Assembly: GCA_034086705.1 (NCBI GenBank)
Contig: JAXDZV010000089.1
Coordinates: 1-20,452, forward strand
DNA length: 20,452 bases
Source of the DNA: UMGS1225 sp034086705
GTDB taxonomy: Bacteria; Bacillota; Clostridia; Oscillospirales; CAG-272
Direction: 5' to 3'
The notes beneath the pieces are model-generated. The model saw only the letters and a list, made by a program, of their open reading frames with translations. It was not told where the DNA came from and did not search any database. Of the stretch, positions 15,352 through 20,452 are shown in pieces; positions within the stretch are counted from its first letter, which is position 1; every line of letters starts with the position of its first letter. A program made the position numbers and the translations under genes.

Positions 15352-15389
15352 GAGGGTAACGGAAATTTTGAAAGTGATAAACGGTATTA

Positions 15390-16676
15390 TTAAGATTTGT
15401 GCGGTATTGTCACCAGTTTGCTGTTTACAAGAGACTGTAAGGCACATAGAATGCCGAGTTTTGCATGCGGGAAAGTTAATCCCCCTTGGAAAAAAGCCGT
15501 ATATGGTGGCTTCAATGGTCCGTCTGCGCTGAGCTCGATAGAAGATCCTTGTACGAAAGCACCAGCAGCCATGATTACTTTTGCATCATACCCGGGCATA
15601 TCCCATGGTTCTGGTGTGACATAGCTGTCTACAGGTGCGGCCCGTTGAATACCTTTACAAAATGCGCACAATCCCTCCGGTGTGCCAAATTCAATGGCTT
15701 GAATAATATCGTAGCGAGGTTTATCAGCACCTGGAAGTACGGTAAATCCAAGAGAATCAAAGACGCTCGCTGCAAGAATTGCCCCTTTTTCCGCTGCTGC
15801 AGTGACCGTGGGAGCAAGAAAAAGACCCTGATAGTAGGACTGAAGCTGTCCCAGTGACGCACCAACTTCTTTTCCGAGTCCGGGGGAACTCAGCCGGTAT
15901 GCACAATTTGCAATGCATGATTTCGTTCCGCAAATATATCCGCCTGTATTTGCCAATCCACCGCCGGGATTTTTTATCAGAGAGCCAACTACCATGTCGG
16001 CACCGAAATCAGAGGGTTCCTCTAATGCTGTAAACTCTCCGTAGCAGTTATCTACCATACAGATAACGTCCGGTTTGTGTGATTTGATAAATTGAATTAA
16101 AGAACCGATTTGTTTGGGCGAAAGCGTCGGCCTCGCTTGGTAGCCCTTGGAACGTTGTATGGTAACAAGGCGTGTTTTGGGCGTAATAGCCTGTGCAATT
16201 TTTTCATAGTCAAAGGCACCGTTTTCCAAAAGGTCAACCTGTCGATACTGTACGCCCCATTCAGCTAATGAGCCGGGAGAAGGGCGGATCCCGATTACCT
16301 CTTCCAAAGTATCGTATGGCTTGCCGACAGGGGAGAGAATTTCATCACCGGGGCGCACACAGCTGGACAGCGCCACATAGAGTGCATGCGTGCCACAGGT
16401 TATTTGCGGCCGAACAAGAGCATCCTGTGTGTGAAATACATCTGCATAGACGTGCTCCAAAGTATCACGGCCTATGTCGTCGTATCCATATCCCGTTGAG
16501 GCAGCAAAATGTGTGGCATTGAGTCGATTTTTTTGCATGGCGGCGATAATTTTATATTGATTTTTTTCAGCAACTGCATCGATTTTTGCAAAATGTTGCT
16601 CTAAATGCAGAAGCTTTTTTTCCACAAAGGAGGCGACTGCGTCTGTGATTCCGAAAGCGGAATAGATGTTTTTCAT
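15390..16676 (-). CDS. Methionine gamma-lyase-like PLP enzyme (aluminium resistance protein family, COG4100)
   Basis: A 428-residue fold-type I, pyridoxal-phosphate-dependent enzyme. ASTGYGYDDIGRDTLE (59-74), PQITCGTHALYVAL (90-103), the cofactor-binding Asp in CMVDNCYGEF (Asp209) and the predicted Schiff-base lysine Lys235 in GSLIKNPGGG are all family signatures. Related proteins are annotated as methionine gamma-lyase or aluminium resistance protein; the true substrate in Clostridia is not certain. The length is normal. The coding-strand GAGGAA overlaps the end of the upstream membrane-protein gene, leaving a gap of 9 bases, so both are in one operon with rpe. Confidence 0.9.
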   Translation of the reverse strand: MKNIYSAFGITDAVASFVEKKLLHLEQHFAKIDAVAEKNQYKIIAAMQKNRLNATHFAASTGYGYDDIGRDTLEHVYADVFHTQDALVRPQITCGTHALYVALSSCVRPGDEILSPVGKPYDTLEEVIGIRPSPGSLAEWGVQYRQVDLLENGAFDYEKIAQAITPKTRLVTIQRSKGYQARPTLSPKQIGSLIQFIKSHKPDVICMVDNCYGEFTALEEPSDFGADMVVGSLIKNPGGGLANTGGYICGTKSCIANCAYRLSSPGLGKEVGASLGQLQSYYQGLFLAPTVTAAAEKGAILAASVFDSLGFTVLPGADKPRYDIIQAIEFGTPEGLCAFCKGIQRAAPVDSYVTPEPWDMPGYDAKVIMAAGAFVQGSSIELSADGPLKPPYTAFFQGGLTFPHAKLGILCALQSLVNSKLVTIPHKS

Positions 16677-16685
16677 ATAGGTTCC

Positions 16686-17360
16686 TCAATGATAAATATT
16701 TTTGTACTCTTTTTCAGAAGCGATGCCTTTCTGCTTGGTATACGTATGGTGTATCAATGCAAAGACGGAATATACAAGCGCTGCGCTTAAGACAAACAAA
16801 ATGCCGTAAGCAAAGGATGAAAAGCCGCCATACAATACTACAAACAGAACAACCAAAAGAAAAATCAACAAAGTTCCGTGCAGAAAATAACGTACAGAAT
16901 TACAAAGACTTTCTGCATACAGCAGATAATTCAAAAAAGGCAGCAAAACCGAAATAAACAGCATGCCGAGCATGAGCAAAAAAGAGGGGCCCCCCAGCAA
17001 AATCGGTAGTGGTTGAGATGTAGTTGAAGTTTCTAAAATCAAATATGCATAATGCAGGCACGTGAAAAAAATGTATAGTACGGTGAAGGTTGCGCAGGCG
17101 CTGAGGGGATACCGGTGCGGTAAACGCAGCGTTTTTCCTTTTTTGTGTCGAAAATGTGCAATTACACACAATAGCAAAATGCAAAAAACGGGAAATAAGA
17201 GCAGGCGAGGTCCCGGCCCTGTTTGGCGAAGCAAACTCGCTTTGTCAGCAAATTCGTTCGAAAAAAGGAGAAGGTAGAGCGGAAAACTTAGAACGATGCA
17301 GCTTGCAGTGAGAATGACCGACCAGCATAGAATCCATTTTCCGGTGACATTATTTTTCAT
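16686..17360 (-). CDS. Hypothetical polytopic membrane protein
   Basis: A 224-residue protein I do not recognise. About six hydrophobic segments are visible (roughly 9-33, 51-69, 87-108, 119-147, 160-180 and 183-203). The short basic connection RHKKGKTLRLPHR (71-83) suggests a cytosolic loop, and the C-terminal tail TYTKQKGIASEKEYK is charged. I chose ATG 17360: AGGAGA lies just upstream on the coding strand and the first helix follows directly. An upstream in-frame ATG at 17528 would add 56 residues encoded within rpe. The first 11 bases overlap the rpe stop, so it is probably translationally coupled to rpe. No catalytic motif was seen, and the context gives no clear role. Confidence 0.75.
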   Translation of the reverse strand: MKNNVTGKWILCWSVILTASCIVLSFPLYLLLFSNEFADKASLLRQTGPGPRLLLFPVFCILLLCVIAHFRHKKGKTLRLPHRYPLSACATFTVLYIFFTCLHYAYLILETSTTSQPLPILLGGPSFLLMLGMLFISVLLPFLNYLLYAESLCNSVRYFLHGTLLIFLLVVLFVVLYGGFSSFAYGILFVLSAALVYSVFALIHHTYTKQKGIASEKEYKNIYH

Positions 17361-18054
17361 AATGGGTCTCCTGTACTTGCGAATACGCAAATGTTTTTTT
17401 GGCACGTGTAAGAAGCTGTCTGGCCGCATTTTCGGGATCTGCGGTACAAAAAACGGATGAGCCGGCAACAAATACATTGGCACCGGATGTAGCTGCCGCA
17501 CGGATCGTTTGCATGTCAATACCGCCATCTACGGAAATATCAAGTTCTTCGCTGCAACGCAGGCTTTCATTTGCTATTTCACTGACTTTTTCAAGGCAGG
17601 CGGGAATGAGCTTTTGTCCGCCAAATCCCGGTTCAACGGTCATAACAAGGACCTGGTCAAGCAATGATAAATACGGAAAAATTTCTTTTGCAGGCGTTTG
17701 CGGTTTTATGGAAAGACCAACACGGCATCCGAGTGCACGCACTTTTTGGCACATAGATGGGATATCAGCGCAAGCCTCTGCATGAAATGTAAGCAAATTG
17801 GCTCCTGCTTTTGCAAACGGTTCGAGGAAGTATGCAGGGTTTGTAACCATAAGGTGCACGTCAAATACAGCCTTGGAATATGGGCGAATCGAGCGTACAA
17901 GATCCGGCCCGAAAGTTATATTTGGAACAAAATGCCCGTCCATAACATCAATATGGACGTATGCAGCGCCGGCGCGTTCTATGGTTAGAAGCATATCGCT
18001 CAAATGAGCAAAATCGCTGGCGAGCAGGGAAGGGGAAAGAATAACATTTTTCAT
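17350..18054 (-). CDS. rpe: Ribulose-phosphate 3-epimerase
   Basis: This 234-residue TIM-barrel enzyme interconverts D-ribulose 5-phosphate and D-xylulose 5-phosphate in the pentose phosphate pathway. The signatures are clear: ILSPSLLASDF (5-15), HIDVMDGHFVPN (34-45, metal/acid-base Asp36), FDVHLMV (64-70, His67), MTVEPGFGGQ (138-147) and SVDGGID (174-180, catalytic Asp176). The length is typical. AAAGGA on the coding strand lies before ATG 18054. In many Firmicutes rpe follows rsgA and precedes a thiamine pyrophosphokinase; here it is instead the first gene of an operon with a membrane protein and a PLP enzyme, behind a long leader. Confidence 0.97.
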   Translation of the reverse strand: MKNVILSPSLLASDFAHLSDMLLTIERAGAAYVHIDVMDGHFVPNITFGPDLVRSIRPYSKAVFDVHLMVTNPAYFLEPFAKAGANLLTFHAEACADIPSMCQKVRALGCRVGLSIKPQTPAKEIFPYLSLLDQVLVMTVEPGFGGQKLIPACLEKVSEIANESLRCSEELDISVDGGIDMQTIRAAATSGANVFVAGSSVFCTADPENAARQLLTRAKKTFAYSQVQETHYEK

Positions 18055-18228
18055 ATGACGTCCTTTCTTTTCAGAAGAGCAGGCATGCGGTAATTCAGTG
18101 TCAAATCAGTCGTAGCTTCATATGCTGTCAAAGGGGGCAATGCCGCCCGAGAAAACAACATGACAATGCCGCGCTGCGAAGAAAAAGAACAGGAATCCGA
18201 GAAACAATAGCGTGAGCAGAGTTATGTG

Positions 18229-18249
18229 GCGGCAGGCATTGCCTGCCGC
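18229..18249 (-). promoter_or_regulatory. Perfect 21-bp palindrome at the rpe transcription start
   Basis: The arms GCGGCAGGCA (18229-18238) and TGCCTGCCGC (18240-18249) match exactly around one base and begin five bases after the -10 box. Transcribed, this is a very stable 5'-terminal hairpin (8-bp GC-rich stem, 5-nt loop). As DNA it could be an operator. Confidence 0.65.
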
Positions 18250-18254
18250 ATTTT

Positions 18255-18283
18255 ATTATAATCCATTTACGGTGTCTTGTCAA
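18255..18283 (-). promoter_or_regulatory. Sigma-A promoter of rpe operon
   Basis: On the coding strand TTGACA (18278-18283), a 17-base spacer and TATAAT (18255-18260) form a perfect consensus promoter about 200 bases before the rpe start codon. The distance implies a long leader. Confidence 0.85.
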
Positions 18284-18385
18284 TTTTCTGTGAGGATTTC
18301 ATGTGTTTGTCATCCGTAATTTATATACAAAAACAGATGATAGAGACCTTTGTTGGGAAAGACGAAAAAACAAACGTTTTTTTGC

Positions 18386-18414
18386 TTGACATTCCCGAAA
18401 AATGTTCGTATAAT
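18386..18414 (+). promoter_or_regulatory. Sigma-A promoter of the aspartokinase gene
   Basis: TTGACA (18386-18391), 17 bases, TATAAT (18409-18414) is a perfect consensus promoter. The A-run and T-run just before the -35 box (18364-18384) could act as an UP element. Transcription should begin near 18421, before the ribosome binding site at 18441-18447. Confidence 0.88.
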
Positions 18415-18452
18415 TGTCAGTAAATATGACTTGTTTTTTGAAGGAGACACGC

Positions 18453-19796
18453 GTGGATATCAAGGTCGCAAAATTTGGGGGAAGCTCGCTTGCAGATGCG
18501 GCGCAGTTTCAAAAAGTTGCTGAAATCATAAAGGATGATCCTACCCGTCGCTATATTGTTGCATCTGCGCCCGGGAAACGCTTTGCAGACGATATTAAAG
18601 TAACGGATATGCTATATGCATGTTATGACCGTGCAGTACAGGGGGAAGAGATTGAATCGCTTTTTGACGTGGTTTGCCAGAGATATCGTGAGATCATTCG
18701 GGATCTTTCTTTGGACCTTTCTTTGGAAGCGGAGTTCTCGACGATAGAAAATGCATTTTTATGCCATGTCGGCAGAGATTTTGCAGCAAGCCGAGGAGAA
18801 TATCTGAATGCAAAGATTTTAGCCAAGTATCTTGGATTTCATTTCATTGATGCTGCACGGGTTATTTGTTTTTGTGAAGACGGCACATTTGATTCTGAGC
18901 GGACCAATGCAGCACTCTCGGAAATTCTTGCACGCCATAAATACGCGGTTATTCCGGGGTTTTACGGATCAATGCCGAACGATACCATTAAGACGTTTTC
19001 GCGCGGTGGTTCAGATGTAACTGGCTCTATCGTTGCGCGAGCTGCAAATGCGGATTTGTATGAAAATTGGACGGATGTCAACGGCTTTTTAATGGCTGAT
19101 CCGCGTGTTGTTGAAAATCCGCGCGTCATTCAGACAATCACGTATCAGGAGCTACGCGAGCTTTCCTATATGGGGGCGAGCGTTTTGCATGAAGATGCGA
19201 TTTTTCCTGTTCGTTTTGCCGGAATTCCAATTAACATTCGCAACACCAATGATCCGCGTGCGGCAGGTACAATGATTGTGCCGGGGAATGGCACGGTTCC
19301 TTTTGATACCAGGGAGATTGTTACCGGTATTGCCGGTAAAAAGGGATTTTGCGTGCTTTCCCTGGAAAAAGATCGAATGAATCAAGATGTTGGGTTCAAT
19401 CGCAGAGTTTTGGAAATTCTGGAAGAACGCGGTGTGAATGTAGAGCATGTTCCGTCCGGCATAGATACTATGAGCCTGATTATCGACAAACGCGATATAC
19501 AGGGGCAACAGGATCGTGTGATCAACAGCATCTGCCATGCAGTTTCACCGGACAGCATTGCGTTGGACGATCATTTAGCTCTGATTGCAATCGTTGGCCG
19601 CGGGATGGTTCGTGCAAAGGGAACTGCCTACCGTATTTTCAAAGCAATTGCACAAGCGGATACTAATATTCGCATGATTGATCAAGGTTCAAGTGAATTG
19701 AATATCATAGTAGGCGTAGACGAGGCAGATTACGAAAAAGCATTGCGTTCCATTTATTTGGAATTTGACACGGACAATATGCTCAAAGAGCAATGA
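18453..19796 (+). CDS. Aspartokinase (aspartate kinase)
   Basis: A 447-residue enzyme that phosphorylates aspartate, the first step to lysine/diaminopimelate, threonine and methionine; diaminopimelate also serves peptidoglycan and spore dipicolinate. KFGGSS (7-12) is the nucleotide-binding N terminus. FSRGGSDVT (182-190) and WTDVNGFLMADPR (206-218) complete the amino acid kinase domain. Two ACT regulatory domains follow (about 293-360 and 375-440), the second containing AYRIFKAIAQADTNIRMIDQGSSELNI in outline. Allosteric control by end products is therefore expected. I chose GTG 18453: AAGGAGA (18441-18447) lies 5-6 bases upstream, while an in-frame start at 18414 overlaps the -10 box and cannot be transcribed. 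It appears monocistronic. Which aspartokinase isozyme it is (lysC-type or other) is not clear. Confidence 0.95.
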   Translation: MDIKVAKFGGSSLADAAQFQKVAEIIKDDPTRRYIVASAPGKRFADDIKVTDMLYACYDRAVQGEEIESLFDVVCQRYREIIRDLSLDLSLEAEFSTIENAFLCHVGRDFAASRGEYLNAKILAKYLGFHFIDAARVICFCEDGTFDSERTNAALSEILARHKYAVIPGFYGSMPNDTIKTFSRGGSDVTGSIVARAANADLYENWTDVNGFLMADPRVVENPRVIQTITYQELRELSYMGASVLHEDAIFPVRFAGIPINIRNTNDPRAAGTMIVPGNGTVPFDTREIVTGIAGKKGFCVLSLEKDRMNQDVGFNRRVLEILEERGVNVEHVPSGIDTMSLIIDKRDIQGQQDRVINSICHAVSPDSIALDDHLALIAIVGRGMVRAKGTAYRIFKAIAQADTNIRMIDQGSSELNIIVGVDEADYEKALRSIYLEFDTDNMLKEQ

Positions 19797-20133
19797 GGGT
19801 GTTGAAAGCGATAGAGCTTTCCCGCAGTGCTTTTTGAAAGGTTTTGCCGGTGATATCGGACTGATTTTGATCGTTTTTTAAGATTGGATGAGTCGAAATT
19901 AATCTCATTGATAACATCCATTTGTATTTTACAAAGTACTAAAACTCCGACAGTTCAGAAGTTTTATGGCCATCCGGTATAGGCTTACCTTGCCGGTGTT
20001 TTTCCTTTCTTTCGTGTGTTTACTTCGTTTAGGTTTCCTGTCTGAACACGGCTGTTTGCTGGGATGTCTGATGAAAAAAGAGTACGAACTTGATGCGAAC
20101 ACGTCCAGTAAAAACGGCCAATAGAAAAAAGAG
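19797..20133. other. Gene-free stretch between aspartokinase and insertion sequence
   Basis: I see no credible gene in this 337-base stretch. Just after the aspartokinase stop, GAAAGC (19804-19809) and GCTTTC (19816-19821) form a 6-bp stem, with a T-run some bases later. A second, interrupted stem with CCGG arms (19974-19977 and 19993-19996) precedes TGTTTTT. The rest is unremarkable AT-rich sequence. The left edge of the insertion sequence probably lies in the last part, but its terminal repeat cannot be fixed without the right end. Confidence 0.5.
19974..20003 (+). terminator. Possible weak terminator downstream of aspartokinase
   Basis: The CCGG arms (19974-19977, 19993-19996) with an inner AGG/CCT pairing are followed by TGTTTTT (up to 20003). 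The stem is interrupted and lies 180 bases after the gene, so this is a tentative call. Confidence 0.35.
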
Positions 20134-20169
20134 CCTCCTATGGTAGAATGAAAACACTACTATAGGAGG
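20134..20169 (+). promoter_or_regulatory. Hairpin burying the ribosome binding site of IS orfA
   Basis: CCTCCTATGGTAG (20134-20146) and CTACTATAGGAGG (20157-20169) pair at 12 of 13 positions around a 10-nt loop. The second arm contains TAGGAGG (20163-20169), the ribosome binding site 7 bases before ATG 20177. Such sequestering is a known way for insertion sequences to block translation from read-through transcripts. Confidence 0.7.
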
Positions 20170-20176
20170 TTTTGTT

Positions 20177-20452
20177 ATGCCTAGAAAATATGAAAAAGTA
20201 ATTGAACTTCTTCCAATTGTAAAAGAATTAACATCACAAGGGAAAACACAACCACAAATAGCCGATGAACTCGGTCTGTCAGATAAAAAAGTTGTCTGGA
20301 ACCTATTGTATCGCGAACGACAAAAAGAAGTTCAAGGTGTTCCAAGATTTAAGGACGAAAACCGGCAAAAACATTACAAGAATATAAGTATGAAAATAAG
20401 CGGTTAAAAATGGAAAATGGAAGAAAACAATACCGAAACTATGGCGAACATT
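20177..20452 (+). pseudogene. IS3-type transposase orfA, frameshifted and cut by the window end
   Basis: The first 57 or so residues, MPRKYEKVIELLPIVKEL onward, contain a helix-turn-helix (QPQIADELGLSDKKVVWNLL) followed by RERQKE, as in OrfA proteins of IS3-family elements. This frame ends at 20406. From about 20353, however, frame 1 reads GRKPAKTLQEYKYENKRLKMEN, the basic stretch and leucine-zipper-like end expected of the same OrfA. One missing base near 20351-20355 would join the two frames, so the gene looks broken (or holds a sequencing error). Frame 1 stays open to the window edge. The region is more AT-rich and uses AAA/GAA/ACA-type codons more than its neighbours, fitting a mobile element. 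OrfB and the right end lie outside. Confidence 0.65.

Larger units (their letters stand above)
18055..18452. other. Divergent regulatory region between rpe and the aspartokinase gene
   Basis: No gene is apparent in these 398 bases. Bases 18055 to about 18248 would be the rpe leader RNA (about 195 nt). They contain GGGGGCAATGCCGCCC (18133-18148), a related GACAATGCCGCGC (18162-18174) and the 5' palindrome at 18229-18249. Two consensus promoters point outwards: rpe on the minus strand (18255-18283) and aspartokinase on the plus strand (18386-18414). The aspartokinase leader is only about 32 nt, so there is no room for a lysine riboswitch or T-box downstream of its promoter. Confidence 0.7.
20100..20452 (+). 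mobile_element. Left part of an IS3-like insertion sequence (boundary approximate)
   Basis: The orfA-like reading frame and the hairpin over its ribosome binding site mark the left portion of an insertion sequence running off the window. The left terminal inverted repeat was not identified, so the start given is a guess within the preceding gene-free stretch. Confidence 0.55.

Noticed and set aside
18284..18452. A lysine riboswitch or T-box controlling the aspartokinase
   Set aside because: The consensus promoter lies only about 40 bases before the GTG start, leaving a leader far too short for either.
1..20452. CRISPR arrays, tRNA or rRNA genes
   Set aside because: No regularly spaced repeats and no cloverleaf or rRNA-like stretches were seen in the non-coding parts.

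Overview
The window looks like a chromosomal segment of a low-to-mid-GC, endospore-forming member of the Clostridia (Firmicutes/Bacillota), probably from the Ruminococcaceae/Oscillospiraceae side. The evidence is the alpha/beta-type small acid-soluble spore protein, the ecfA1-ecfA2-ecfT-truA cluster, the ylxM-ffh-rpsP-khpA order, strong AAGGAGG-type ribosome binding sites and TTGACA/TATAAT promoters. The genus cannot be fixed from sequence reading alone.

Layout. Bases 1-12506 are a plus-strand run with no obvious internal terminator: the 3' end of an RNA-type SAM methyltransferase, the ECF transporter energising module (two ATPases and the T component, coupled by 1-8 bp overlaps), truA (pseudouridine synthase), a DUF5711-like single-pass membrane protein, a CvpA-type membrane protein, a ClpE-like AAA+ unfoldase with an N-terminal zinc finger, a very large P-type-ATPase-like protein and an S66 LD-carboxypeptidase. 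A strong bidirectional terminator (12524-12553) separates this run from a minus-strand SASP gene. Next, still on the minus strand, comes the ylxM-ffh-rpsP-khpA operon (read from 15276 down to 13017), with its own terminator at 12953-12991. Further upstream lies rpe - six-TM hypothetical protein - methionine-gamma-lyase-like PLP enzyme (read from 18054 down to 15390). Divergent from rpe is a plus-strand aspartokinase with a consensus promoter. After a 380-base gene-poor stretch the window ends in the left part of an AT-rich insertion sequence whose IS3-type orfA carries a frameshift.

Most interesting content. The 1107-residue protein at 8272-11595 has the complete fold plan of a P2-type cation ATPase, but nearly every catalytic motif is replaced: the phosphorylated Asp of DKTGT is Pro, TGES is FGAD, PEGL is MGEM, DPPR is VPLL, TGD is DDG and GDGVND is GKHMAD. 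The reading frame is long and undamaged and carries an extra acidic cytosolic tail. It therefore looks like a maintained pseudo-ATPase rather than a decaying gene. It sits between a ClpE-like unfoldase and a peptidoglycan carboxypeptidase, next to other envelope proteins, so a membrane sensing or scaffold role is an attractive but unproven inference.

A second pattern is that three of the four recognisable promoters (ylxM, rpe, SASP) have a perfect palindrome starting about where transcription should begin. These could be operators or 5'-terminal mRNA hairpins. The rpe leader has further segments able to pair in alternative ways. A perfect 11-bp hairpin also lies directly after the LD-carboxypeptidase start codon, and the IS orfA ribosome binding site is buried in a 13-bp stem.
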